DNA of 33,013 nucleotides. Origin: Myxococcales bacterium. Lineage in GTDB: Bacteria; Myxococcota_A; Polyangia; Polyangiales; Polyangiaceae. Position 1 is the first letter of the stretch; each line of letters begins with the position of its first letter. Shown here piece after piece: positions 25,174 to 33,013 of this stretch. The translations under genes were made by a program, and so were the position numbers. Under the pieces are notes generated by a model that saw only the letters and a program-made list of their open reading frames with translations, was not told the origin of the DNA and searched no databases. The stretch spans positions 1-33,013 of the forward strand of contig JAAZAA010000084.1 in NCBI GenBank assembly GCA_012514535.1. The letters are read 5' to 3'.

Positions 25174-25995
25174 TCACTCCTCGTCGAGGGGCTCTCCTGC
25201 GGGCCAGCGACCGAAGGTGACGCTCTCCGCGGACCCGTTTTCCCCCTGACTCGTCGCGAGGGTTCCGGTGATCGACCCCCGGAAGCCTTCCGGGGAGAAG
25301 GTCGTCGAGAGGCGGACCTGCTCGATCGTCTGGTGAGGCTGGAGCACCTCGACGGCGAAGCTGCCTCGCAGCCGAGCCGGGATGAGGGGGAGGTGCAAGC
25401 TCGCTTCGGTGCCGCTGGTGGTGCGGAGCTCGGCGTCGAACACCTCGTCGAGGCCACCGTCGTCCGTCGTGATCTGCACCCGCACGCCGATCGTGAGGAG
25501 ATCGGGGCACGCGGCGGGAGCCAACTCTTCTCCGCCGTCGCTCGAGGAGGGGGTCTGTTCGCGGACCTCGATCGGGCCAGTGGCCTCGATCGTGAGCATC
25601 AGCTGGCCCGTCCCATCTGCGGGGGTCACTCGGAGCGCGTCTGCGTGGCGTGCTCCGGGGCCCCACTGGATCGTCTCCGTGTGTGAGCCCTCGGTGAAGG
25701 CGAGGATCGAGTCGGCCGGGAACCCCAAGGGGGTCGCCGCCTCCCGCTCGACGGGCGTGCGCGTCACGTCGACGCAGCCGCTCTCCGCGGCGTCCTCCGC
25801 CGGGGTGCGCACCTGCCCTCCCGTCTGGCCGCTGGTGCATGCCAGCACCACCAGAAGGCAGCTCCCGCAGAGCCAACGACCCGGGGAACGCCGACTCGCG
25901 GCGTCGTGACGCCCCAGGCAGCGACCCGACGTGCCCTGTCCGGCGGAGCCGTGAGCGGTGGGGGAAAGGAGTAAAGCGCGGAGAGAGCGGTGCAT
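25174..25995 (-). CDS. Lipoprotein of unknown function
   Basis: 273 residues from ATG 25995, which has GGGAG eight bases upstream. The lipobox is LVVLAC (C53), preceded by a hydrophobic stretch, but the n-region before it is about 40 residues long and basic, much longer than usual; no later ATG, GTG or TTG in frame gives a shorter form. The mature part is polar and rich in beta-prone sequence, with repeated Thr/Glu-rich patterns and two Cys (AESGCVD, AACPDL). I recognise no family. It converges with purU and is divergent from the DUF4423 gene. It is probably anchored at a membrane, possibly facing the periplasm or cell surface. Confidence 0.75.
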   Translation of the reverse strand: MHRSLRALLLSPTAHGSAGQGTSGRCLGRHDAASRRSPGRWLCGSCLLVVLACTSGQTGGQVRTPAEDAAESGCVDVTRTPVEREAATPLGFPADSILAFTEGSHTETIQWGPGARHADALRVTPADGTGQLMLTIEATGPIEVREQTPSSSDGGEELAPAACPDLLTIGVRVQITTDDGGLDEVFDAELRTTSGTEASLHLPLIPARLRGSFAVEVLQPHQTIEQVRLSTTFSPEGFRGSITGTLATSQGENGSAESVTFGRWPAGEPLDEE

Positions 25996-26183
25996 CGAGG
26001 TGCTCCCGAGTGGGGCGGATCTCCAGGACCCGGCCTCTCCCATCCTTGCCCTCCAGCTCTCCGAGGGCCAGAGTCGATTTGCACTTTCCGTCCCTCGAAG
26101 TACCCGCTCAGGTGCAGAACTCCCGGAGACTCCCTTCCGGCCTTTCCTGACCTCTTTCTTCGTTCCCTCTCCGAATCCGACCC

Positions 26184-27149
26184 GTGGACACGTCGAGACT
26201 CGCCTGCCAGCTGATCCGCGCCCTGCGGGGCCGCCGCTCCCAGGTGGCTCTGAGCCATCGCCTCGGGTACCGGAGCAACGTGCTCTACAGCTGGGAGAGC
26301 GGGCAGGGGTTCCCCTCGGCCGCCAAGTTCTTCCGGCTGGCGCTCCTGGTCGGGCGTACGCCGAACGAGGCGCTGCAGCGTTTCCTTCCCCACCCGGACC
26401 TCGCGGAGCAGGTCGACCTCACCACCAAGGCGGGGGTCGCGGCGGTGCTCCGGGACCTGTGGGGGAGGCGCCCCCTGGCGACGTTGGCCGACGCTCTGGG
26501 GCGCGATCGCTTCGCCGTCTCCCGCTGGCTGCACGGGAAGACCGAGCCACCTCTGCCGGAGTTTCTGGCGCTCTTCGAGGCGGCCACCCTGGCGCTCGTG
26601 GACTTCCTCGCGACTCTCGTCGATCCCGCGGAGCTGCCGGAGGTCGCCGAGCTGTGGCGCGCTCTGCAAGCAGCGCGACGCTCCGCGTACGAGTTGCCGT
26701 GGTCCCACGCGGTGTTGCGTGCCGTCGATCTCGAGTCCTACGCCGCCCTGACCGAGCACCGCCCGGGCTGGATCGCGTCGCGCCTCGGGCTGACGGTGAA
26801 CGAGGAGCAGCGCTGTCTCGATCTGCTGTGCGCGACGGGGGACCTGACCTGGGACGGCAAGAGGTATCGGGCGACGAAGTCCCTCACGGTCGACACGGGG
26901 CGCGACCCGGCGGCGACGCGCCACCTGGCGGCTTTCTGGATGCAGCAGGGAGCCGAGCGGGTGCGGGAGGCGGGGCCCGGGAATTTCGCCTTCAACGTGT
27001 TCGGGGTCTCCCGCGCGGACTACGCACGACTGCGGGAGCTGCAGCGCAGCTATTTCGCCGAGCTGCGTTCGATCATCGCCCGCTCCGAGTCGACGGAGTG
27101 CGTCGCGGTGGCGACGTTCCAGCTCTTCCCGCTGATCGACGAGGACTGA
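26184..27149 (+). CDS. Regulator with two HTH units and a DUF4423 (TIGR02147-type) domain
   Basis: 321 residues. An XRE-type helix-turn-helix spans about 18-60 (SQVALSHRLGYRSNVLYSWESG). A second unit about 95-135 (LATLADALGRDRFAVSRWLHGKTEPP) has the same spacing, so the DNA-binding part looks duplicated. From about 205 it matches the DUF4423 family: WIASRLGLTVNEEQRCLDLL, HLAAFWMQQGAERVR and the end VAVATFQLFPL. Such proteins are probable transcription regulators, common in Fibrobacter and myxobacteria; ligand and targets are unknown. The GTG start is the only one giving the whole first HTH; no Shine-Dalgarno is seen. It is divergent from the lipoprotein gene, a possible target. Confidence 0.8.
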   Translation: MDTSRLACQLIRALRGRRSQVALSHRLGYRSNVLYSWESGQGFPSAAKFFRLALLVGRTPNEALQRFLPHPDLAEQVDLTTKAGVAAVLRDLWGRRPLATLADALGRDRFAVSRWLHGKTEPPLPEFLALFEAATLALVDFLATLVDPAELPEVAELWRALQAARRSAYELPWSHAVLRAVDLESYAALTEHRPGWIASRLGLTVNEEQRCLDLLCATGDLTWDGKRYRATKSLTVDTGRDPAATRHLAAFWMQQGAERVREAGPGNFAFNVFGVSRADYARLRELQRSYFAELRSIIARSESTECVAVATFQLFPLIDED

Positions 27150-27173
27150 GCCGGACCGAGCCTCGCCCGGCTC
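27148..27173. terminator. Hairpin between convergent genes
   Basis: GAGCCGG (27148-27154, starting inside the stop codon of the DUF4423 gene) and CCGGCTC (27167-27173) form a perfect 7-bp stem, 11 bases before the treZ stop. Likely shared terminator; no T tract. Confidence 0.4.
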
Positions 27174-27183
27174 AAGCGACGGC

Positions 27184-28914
27184 TCAGGCGACGGAGAACA
27201 CGGCGACGCCGTCCGCGTCGAGCTCCACGGTGCCCGGTCCGAAGACGGGCGCGCCATTTCCGAGCAAGAGCTCCTCTGGCTGACGAGCGAGAGGGATCGC
27301 GCGCCGGCGCGCGGCGAGGTTCACGGCCACCCCGACGGCGCCACGCAGCACGACGAGCCAGCGCTCGGCTTCGTCGTGGGTGACGTGCACGTCCTCGATG
27401 CGCCCCCCACGGAGCTCCGGGCGCGCGCGCCGCAGCCCCAGGAGCGCCCGATACCAGCGCAGCAGCCGCTGGTGGGGCTCCCGCTCCAGCTCGGTCCAGT
27501 CGAGCCGGGACGACCGAAACGTCTCCGGATCTTGGGGATCGGGCACCGCCTCTGGATCCCATCCGAACGCCCGAAACTCGTTGCGGCGCCCCTCGCTCAC
27601 GGCGCGGGCGAGCGCGGGATCCTCGTGGTCGGTGAAGTAGAGGAACGGCGTGCGGGCGCCCCACTCTTCGCCCTGGAACAGGAGCGGCACGAAGGGGCTC
27701 GTGAGCAACAGCGCCGCGGCGATCTCGAGCCGCTCCACGGACAGGAGCTGACTCGTGCGCTCCCCGCGGGCCCGATTGCCGACCTGATCGTGGTTCTGGG
27801 TGCACACCACGAACTGGTGTCCCGAGAGCCCCACCGGGGGGCGCCCGTGTCGACGCCTGCGATGAGGGGAGTACACGCCGTCGTACACCCAGGCTTGGCG
27901 CAGCGCCTTCGCGAGGTGAGCCAGGCTCCCGAAGTCGCGATAGTAGCCGTCGCGCTCGCCGGTGAGCGCCGCGTGCAGCGCGTGGTGCCACTCGTCCGCC
28001 CACGCGGCGTCGAGGCCGTAGCCGCCGCTGGCAGCAGGCCGCACGAAGCGCGGGTCGGACAGGTCACTCTCCGGCATCAGCCAGAGGCGGCGGCCGAGCT
28101 GGGCGGACAGCTCCCGGACCTCGCTGGACAGCTCTTCGAGGAAGTGGAGCGCCGAGTCGTCGACGAGGGCGTGCACGGCGTCGAGCCGCAACCCGTCCGC
28201 GTGGTAGTCGCGCAGCCACATGCGCGCGTTGTCCAGGAAGAAGCGCCGGACGTGATCGCTGTCCGGTCCGTCCAGGTTCACGCCGTCTCCCCAGTTGGTC
28301 GAGTGACGACTCGAGAAGTAGGGTCCGTACTCCCCCAAGTAGTTCCCGGACGGGCCGAGGTGGTTGTAGACGACGTCGACGATCACGCCGAGGCCGCGCG
28401 CGTGGCAGGCATCGACGAGGCGCTGGAGCCCGCCCGGCCCGCCGTAGGCGTGGTGCGGCGCGAAGAGATCGACGCCGTCGTAGCCCCAGCCCCGCGTGCC
28501 GGGGAACTCGACGACGGGCATCAGCTCCACGGCGTCGACGCCGAGATCGACGAGGTGATCCAGGCGGGCGATCGCGCCGTCGAAGGTGCCCTCGGGAGAG
28601 AACGTCCCGACGTGGAGCTCGTAGAGCACGGATCCGGGCAGGTGAAATCCCTTCCAAGCGCCATCGCTCCACGGAAACCCAGCGAGATCGACGACCTGGC
28701 TCGGGCCATGGACGCCCGCCGGTTGGTGCTGGGAGCGAGGATCCGGCAGGGGACGCCCGCCATCAAGGACGAACGCGTAGTTCGTCCCCGGTCCGGCCTC
28801 GGGCACCTCGAGGAACCACTCATCGTCCGGACCGCGGTGGAGCGCGCGGCGCTCGCCGGCGATCTCGACCTCCACGCCGTGACGGGCGCGTGGCGCCCAG
28901 ACGGAGAACCTCAT
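27184..28914 (-). CDS. treZ: Malto-oligosyltrehalose trehalohydrolase
   Basis: 576 residues, normal for the family. This GH13 enzyme cuts trehalose from the end of maltooligosyl-trehalose. N-terminal carbohydrate-binding-type beta domain (1-90), then the catalytic barrel with LYELHVGTFSPEGTF (98-112), DVVYNHLGPSGNYL (180-193), nucleophile D245 in GLRLDAVHAL, acid/base E282 in LMPESDL, and D376 in TQNHDQVGN. GGAGGT lies six bases before the ATG. It follows treY with a 46-bp gap and is the last gene of a treX-treY-treZ unit, which turns alpha-1,4-glucan into free trehalose, a common stress and desiccation protectant. Confidence 0.95.
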   Translation of the reverse strand: MRFSVWAPRARHGVEVEIAGERRALHRGPDDEWFLEVPEAGPGTNYAFVLDGGRPLPDPRSQHQPAGVHGPSQVVDLAGFPWSDGAWKGFHLPGSVLYELHVGTFSPEGTFDGAIARLDHLVDLGVDAVELMPVVEFPGTRGWGYDGVDLFAPHHAYGGPGGLQRLVDACHARGLGVIVDVVYNHLGPSGNYLGEYGPYFSSRHSTNWGDGVNLDGPDSDHVRRFFLDNARMWLRDYHADGLRLDAVHALVDDSALHFLEELSSEVRELSAQLGRRLWLMPESDLSDPRFVRPAASGGYGLDAAWADEWHHALHAALTGERDGYYRDFGSLAHLAKALRQAWVYDGVYSPHRRRRHGRPPVGLSGHQFVVCTQNHDQVGNRARGERTSQLLSVERLEIAAALLLTSPFVPLLFQGEEWGARTPFLYFTDHEDPALARAVSEGRRNEFRAFGWDPEAVPDPQDPETFRSSRLDWTELEREPHQRLLRWYRALLGLRRARPELRGGRIEDVHVTHDEAERWLVVLRGAVGVAVNLAARRRAIPLARQPEELLLGNGAPVFGPGTVELDADGVAVFSVA

Positions 28915-28960
28915 GACCGCACCTCCAGGGGGTGCGCCGCGCGGGCGGTGGATCGTGTCC

Positions 28961-31636
28961 TCATACGTCGTTCACCCTCTCCAGGAGCGCGACCGGGAAC
29001 CGCCCGAGGAGGGCGCGCCCCGCGATCGTACCGCCCTCGAGCGCCTCTCCGGTGAGCCGGTTTCGCCAGGAGCCCCGCGGGAGCTCACACTGCAGCTCCG
29101 GGCTCCAGCGGGGATCGCGCTGCAGCGCGCGCGCGGCGAGCCGCGGCACGAGCACGGCGACTCGATCGCCGCGGGTGAAGCCGACGCAGTACCGCGCCTC
29201 GGGCCCCTCGAAGGAGAGGGGGCGGTAGGCGCCCGCCGCGCCGCTCCCGAACGCGGCGGGGTGACGCCTGCGCAGATGCAGCGCGGCGCGGATCACGTGG
29301 AGCTTGATGGCTCCGTCGTCGGCCCGCGCCACGAGGTCCTCGGGGGTGCGCTGGTCGAGCTCCGCGAGCAGACGGCGTCGCACCTCGTAGTCGACGGGGC
29401 GGCGGTTGTCGGGGTCGACGAGGCTGAGGTCCCAGAGGTCGGTGCCCTGATACACGTCGGGCACTCCGGGCGCCGTGAGCGCGAGGAGGGTCTGAGCCAG
29501 GGAGTTGACCCGCCCGGGCCAGAGCAGCGAGTCGACGAACTCGCCGAGGGCGCTCTGGAACTCTCCGTCGAGAGCGACGCGCTCCACGAAGCCGCGTAGC
29601 GCCTGGTCGTACTCGGCGTCCGGGTTCACCCAGCTCGTGCGGCGCTTGGCCTCCTTCGACGCCTTCTCCATGTAGGCGGCGGCCCGGGGCGCTTCGAGGG
29701 GGTGGGCCCCGACGAGCGCCTGCAGGAGCACGTAGGCGGCGTCCGGATCGTACTCCCCGGACCAGTGGCGCTCGAACCGACGGACCCAGCGCTCCGCGAA
29801 GGTGCACCACTCGCGCGCGAGCTCCGAGAGGACGAACAGGCGCGCGCGCACGTCGGCGCTCCGCTTCGTGTCGTGGGTGGACAGGGTGCGCATGGTGTGG
29901 GGCCAGCGCGCGTGGCTCTCCTCCATGGCGCGATGGAACTGGTCCGGCGTGACCCCGAAGCGAGCCGGGTTCCCGCCCACCTCGTTGAGGGCAACGAAGC
30001 GGTTGAAGCGATAGAAGGTCGTGTCCTCCACGCCCTTGGCCATGGCGGGCCCCGTGAGCTGCTGAAAGCGCATCACGAGGTCGTGTTCGAGGGGGCTGGC
30101 GTTCGCGACGCGCAGCAGGAGCAGGCTCTCGATGAACTCGAAGAGCTCGCCGTCCAGGTCCGGGCGACGCTCTCGGGCCGCGGCGATCGCCGCGGTGACG
30201 TAGCGGGCGTCCGCCGGGCGCACGAGCCCCTCCGCGGCCCGCACGTAGCTCCGGTACACGGGGAAACAGGCGACGACCTCGCGCAGCGCCTCCGTCAGAT
30301 CCCAGCGGGTGTAGTCGCGATGACGTCGGTGCCGCTCGCACACGGCGACGAATACCTCCGCCAAACGGGTGACGTCCGCCGCCAGGATCTCGCGGAGCAC
30401 GAGGCGCTTGTTCCGGTAGACCGCCTCTTCGTAGTCGAGATCGTTGCCGGTCAGATCCCGGTAGAGGTTCGTGATGGGCGTCTCCCCCTCGGGATCCACG
30501 AACAGCCCGCCCACGAGATTGCAGAACTCGTAGCCGGTGGTGCCCGCCACCGCCCACTCCGTGGGGAGCTCCTCGTCCGCCTCCAGGATCTTCTCGGCCA
30601 CGGTCCACGCGCCGCCAGTGGCCTCGGCGAGCCGGGAGAAATACTGCTCGGGATCCAGGAGCCCGTCGGGGTGGTCGACGCGGAGGCCGTCGACGACGCC
30701 CGCCGCGATCCACTGCAGGACGAGCGCGTGGGACTCCTCGAAGACCCGCGGGTCCTCGACGCGCAGGCCCGCCAGAGTGTTGATGTCGAAGAAGCGCCGG
30801 TAGTCCAGCTCGCGCCCCGCCGTGCGCCAGTACGCCACGCGATAGTTCTGCGCCTCCAGGAGCCGATCGAGCGCGTCCACGTCCCGGTTGATGTTGGCCA
30901 CCTCCTCGTCGATGGCCGCGCCGACCTCGGGGTTCTGCTCCAGCAGGCGCGCCAGCTGCGCCGTCAGCACCCGCTGATCCCGGTGACGCTCCTCGACGCT
31001 GGCGGGATCGGTGAGGGTGGCGTAGGGGAGGCGCCCGTAGGCGGTGGCGATGAAGGCGAGCTCGTCGGACTGGATGCGGCGCGCCGGCGGTGCGAGCAGG
31101 CCGCGCAGCGTCCTCGGCGCGATCGGCAGGACGTGGTCGAAGTAGCGGACGTGGAAGACGGGCCCCTCCCGCTCCAGCACGAGCTGCCCCGCCTCCAGGA
31201 CCCGCCCGTAGTGGTCGCCGAGGATCGGCATGAGCACCAGGTTGCGCAGCTTGGCCTCGGGGGAGTCCCAGGTGACGTCGAAATACGGCGCGTAGCGGGA
31301 CGCGGGCCCGTTCTGGAGCACGTCCCACCACCAGCGGTTCTCCCGACCAGGGATGGCCATGTGATTGGGGACGATGTCGAGCACCTGTCCGAGGCCGGCC
31401 TCACCGAGGGCGCGGCAGTAGCGGGCGTGCCCCTCCTCACCGCCGAGCTCCGCGTTCGGTCGGCTGTGGTCCACGACGTCGTAGCCGTGGGTGGAGCCGC
31501 GGGCGGCCTGCAGCTGGGGCGACGAGTAGACGTGCGTCACCCCGAGCGCTCTCAGGTAGGGCAGGACGCCGATGGCGTCCTCGAAGCGAAAGCCGGGGTG
31601 GAGCTGGAGGCGATACGTCGAGCCAGGGGGATTCAT
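28961..31636 (-). CDS. treY: Malto-oligosyltrehalose synthase
   Basis: 891 residues, somewhat longer than the 720-780 of the archaeal and Arthrobacter enzymes but within the range of proteobacterial ones. It isomerises the terminal alpha-1,4 bond of a maltodextrin into an alpha,alpha-1,1 trehalose bond. Family motifs: STYRLQLHPGFRFEDA (6-21), LGVTHVYSSP (31-40), DIVPNHMAI, GLRVDHPDGLLDP with the likely nucleophile D321, VAEKILEADEELP with the likely acid/base E348, and STHDTKRSADVRAR. No clear Shine-Dalgarno precedes the ATG, which lies 79 bp after the treX stop. Confidence 0.95.
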   Translation of the reverse strand: MNPPGSTYRLQLHPGFRFEDAIGVLPYLRALGVTHVYSSPQLQAARGSTHGYDVVDHSRPNAELGGEEGHARYCRALGEAGLGQVLDIVPNHMAIPGRENRWWWDVLQNGPASRYAPYFDVTWDSPEAKLRNLVLMPILGDHYGRVLEAGQLVLEREGPVFHVRYFDHVLPIAPRTLRGLLAPPARRIQSDELAFIATAYGRLPYATLTDPASVEERHRDQRVLTAQLARLLEQNPEVGAAIDEEVANINRDVDALDRLLEAQNYRVAYWRTAGRELDYRRFFDINTLAGLRVEDPRVFEESHALVLQWIAAGVVDGLRVDHPDGLLDPEQYFSRLAEATGGAWTVAEKILEADEELPTEWAVAGTTGYEFCNLVGGLFVDPEGETPITNLYRDLTGNDLDYEEAVYRNKRLVLREILAADVTRLAEVFVAVCERHRRHRDYTRWDLTEALREVVACFPVYRSYVRAAEGLVRPADARYVTAAIAAARERRPDLDGELFEFIESLLLLRVANASPLEHDLVMRFQQLTGPAMAKGVEDTTFYRFNRFVALNEVGGNPARFGVTPDQFHRAMEESHARWPHTMRTLSTHDTKRSADVRARLFVLSELAREWCTFAERWVRRFERHWSGEYDPDAAYVLLQALVGAHPLEAPRAAAYMEKASKEAKRRTSWVNPDAEYDQALRGFVERVALDGEFQSALGEFVDSLLWPGRVNSLAQTLLALTAPGVPDVYQGTDLWDLSLVDPDNRRPVDYEVRRRLLAELDQRTPEDLVARADDGAIKLHVIRAALHLRRRHPAAFGSGAAGAYRPLSFEGPEARYCVGFTRGDRVAVLVPRLAARALQRDPRWSPELQCELPRGSWRNRLTGEALEGGTIAGRALLGRFPVALLERVNDV

Positions 31637-31715
31637 GGAACACCGCGCAGAACGGAGGGGAGCAGAGCGGAGGGCGGGGCCGGCCGTCGAGCGCGCTGCG
31701 CCGAGAAGGACACGC

Positions 31716-33013
31716 TCATTCCTCCAGCTTGCGGAGCAACACGAGGCTGCGACCCGCTACGATCAGCGACTTCCGCACGAGCCTCGGCTCGTGCTCCGTG
31801 CTCGCGTTCGTGTCCACCGCGACCTCCCAGCGGGTGCCCCACTGTTTGGGGAGGGTCCACTGCAGGGGGCCATGGTGGGCGTTCAGCAGCACCAAGAACG
31901 AGTCGTCGTGGATGCGTTGGCCGCGCGGGTCGCGCCCGAGGAGGGCCGTCCCGTTCAGGAACACTCCCACGGCTCGGGCGTACCCCGTCGACCAATCCTC
32001 GTCGCTCATTTCGCTGCCATCGGGCCGACACCAGCCGATGTCCACCGTGCCGCGGATCGGCTGCCCGAAGAACCAGCGCTGCCTCCGGAAGACGGGGTGC
32101 TCGCGCCGCAGCGCGATGAGCTTGCTGGTGAAGTCGAGCAGCTCCTCGTCGACCTGCTCCCAATCGAACCAGGACAGCTCGTTGTCCTGGCAGTAGGCGT
32201 TGTTGTTCCCGCGTTGGGTTCGCCCGATCTCGTCGCCGCCGAGGATCATGGGTACGCCCTGGGACAACAAGAGCGTCGCCAGGAAGTTGCGCTGCTGGCG
32301 GGCCCGCAAGGCGCGGACCGCGGCGGCGTTCGTCGGCCCCTCGACGCCGCAGTTCCACGAGCGGTTGTGGGTCTCGCCGTCGCGGTTCTCCTCGCCGTTC
32401 GCCTCGTTGTGCTTGTTGTTGTAGGAGACGAGGTCCTTCAGCGTGAACCCGTCGTGGGCGGTCACGAAATTGATGCTGGCGGAGGGCGCGCGCGTGTCCT
32501 TGAAGTACAGGTCCGAGGAGCCGGTGAGGCGCGAGGCGAGCTCCGCCAGGGTGGCGTGCTGGCCGCGCCAGTAGTCGCGCACGGTGTCGCGGTACTTGCC
32601 GTTCCACTCCGACCAGTTGGGGGGGAAATTGCCCACCTGGTAGCCGCCCTCCCCCAAGTCCCAGGGCTCCGCGATCAGCTTCACCCGGCCCACGATGGGA
32701 TCCTGCTGCACGAGATCGAAGAACGCCGAGAGCTTGTCCACCTCGTGGAACTGACGGGCGAGGGTCGCGGCGAGGTCGAAGCGGAAGCCGTCGACGTGCA
32801 TCTCGGTGACCCAGTAGCGCAGCGAGTCCATGATCAGCTGCAGCGTGTGGGGATTCGCCATGTTCAGCGAGTTCCCGGTGCCCGTCGTGTCATAATAGTA
32901 GAAGGGGTCGTCCCCCACGAGGCGGTAGTAGGCCTGGTTGTCGATGCCCTTGAACGACAGGATCGGGCCCAGGTGGTTGCCCTCCGCGGTGTGGTTGTAG
33001 ACGACGTCCAGGA
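31716..33013 (-). CDS. treX: Glycogen debranching enzyme TreX/GlgX, C-terminal part (5' end outside window)
   Basis: The frame runs to the right edge; about 431 residues are visible and roughly the first 270 are missing. The internal GTG at 32918 is not the start, because [15 protein letters not shown] lies upstream of it in frame. GH13 catalytic residues are visible: the nucleophile Asp in [11 protein letters not shown], Glu in LIAEPWDLG, and Asp in [26 protein letters not shown]-type sequence, with [21 protein letters not shown] typical of GlgX/TreX. It removes alpha-1,6 branches from glycogen, giving linear maltodextrin for TreY and TreZ downstream. Named treX from its neighbours; glgX is the alternative symbol. 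Confidence 0.93.
   Translation of the reverse strand, partial: LDVVYNHTAEGNHLGPILSFKGIDNQAYYRLVGDDPFYYYDTTGTGNSLNMANPHTLQLIMDSLRYWVTEMHVDGFRFDLAATLARQFHEVDKLSAFFDLVQQDPIVGRVKLIAEPWDLGEGGYQVGNFPPNWSEWNGKYRDTVRDYWRGQHATLAELASRLTGSSDLYFKDTRAPSASINFVTAHDGFTLKDLVSYNNKHNEANGEENRDGETHNRSWNCGVEGPTNAAAVRALRARQQRNFLATLLLSQGVPMILGGDEIGRTQRGNNNAYCQDNELSWFDWEQVDEELLDFTSKLIALRREHPVFRRQRWFFGQPIRGTVDIGWCRPDGSEMSDEDWSTGYARAVGVFLNGTALLGRDPRGQRIHDDSFLVLLNAHHGPLQWTLPKQWGTRWEVAVDTNASTEHEPRLVRKSLIVAGRSLVLLRKLEE

Overview
This is a GC-rich (about 70% by eye), gene-dense chromosomal window with strong G/C preference at codon third positions. No mobile element, rRNA, tRNA or CRISPR array was seen. The organism is most likely a myxobacterium or relative (Myxococcota, perhaps the Polyangiales/Sandaracinus side). 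The reasons are a DUF1588/DUF1585 cytochrome paired with a Tat-exported DUF1552 protein, a 1344-residue kinase/ATPase/TPR regulator, a degenerate kinase joined to a DUF4388 (PATAN) domain, and a DUF4423 regulator. This is inference from gene content; no marker gene is present.

Layout. 1-1.9 kb: 3' end of a DUF1588 cytochrome gene overlapping a DUF1552 gene. 2.0-6.1 kb (-): Ser/Thr kinase fused to a STAND-type ATPase and TPRs, divergent from glyA (6.3-7.6 kb), with an intergenic region full of inverted and direct repeats. 7.8-9.1 kb: PLP aminotransferase. 9.2-10.4 kb: a GlsB/YeaQ-type membrane peptide and a CPBP-family membrane protease, divergent. 10.7-12.6 kb: a pseudokinase-DUF4388 protein. 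12.8-13.3 kb (-): a Cu/Zn-SOD-fold lipoprotein that has lost most metal ligands, divergent from a patatin-like phospholipase (13.5-14.8 kb). 14.9-20.6 kb: a complete seven-subunit Mrp cation/proton antiporter operon, mrpABCDEFG. 20.8-21.9 kb: a phosphodiester glycosidase-domain lipoprotein. 21.9-24.0 kb (-): a YbaK-type tRNA deacylase and astB. 24.1-25.0 kb: purU. 25.2-26.0 kb (-): a lipoprotein of unknown function. 26.2-27.1 kb: a regulator with two HTH units and a DUF4423 domain. 27.2 kb to the right edge (-): treX(glgX)-treY-treZ, which makes trehalose from glycogen or maltodextrin.

How genes work together. The mrp genes overlap or nearly touch and probably form one transcript whose product exports Na+ using the proton gradient. 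A previously uncallable 27-codon ORF sits exactly between mrpD and mrpE, with ATGA overlaps at both ends and its own Shine-Dalgarno sequence. MrpA and MrpE both lack the usual N-terminal membrane segments. treX, treY and treZ act in sequence on alpha-glucans. glyA and purU both feed one-carbon folate metabolism but are 18 kb apart.

The points most worth a second look are the small ORF inside the mrp operon, the shortened MrpA and MrpE, the metal-ligand-depleted SOD-like lipoprotein, the pseudokinase whose only plausible start codon lies in a hairpin loop, and several genes whose -10-like element lies only 7-13 nt before an SD-less start codon, which suggests leaderless transcripts. I found no clearly new multi-gene defence or biosynthetic system.
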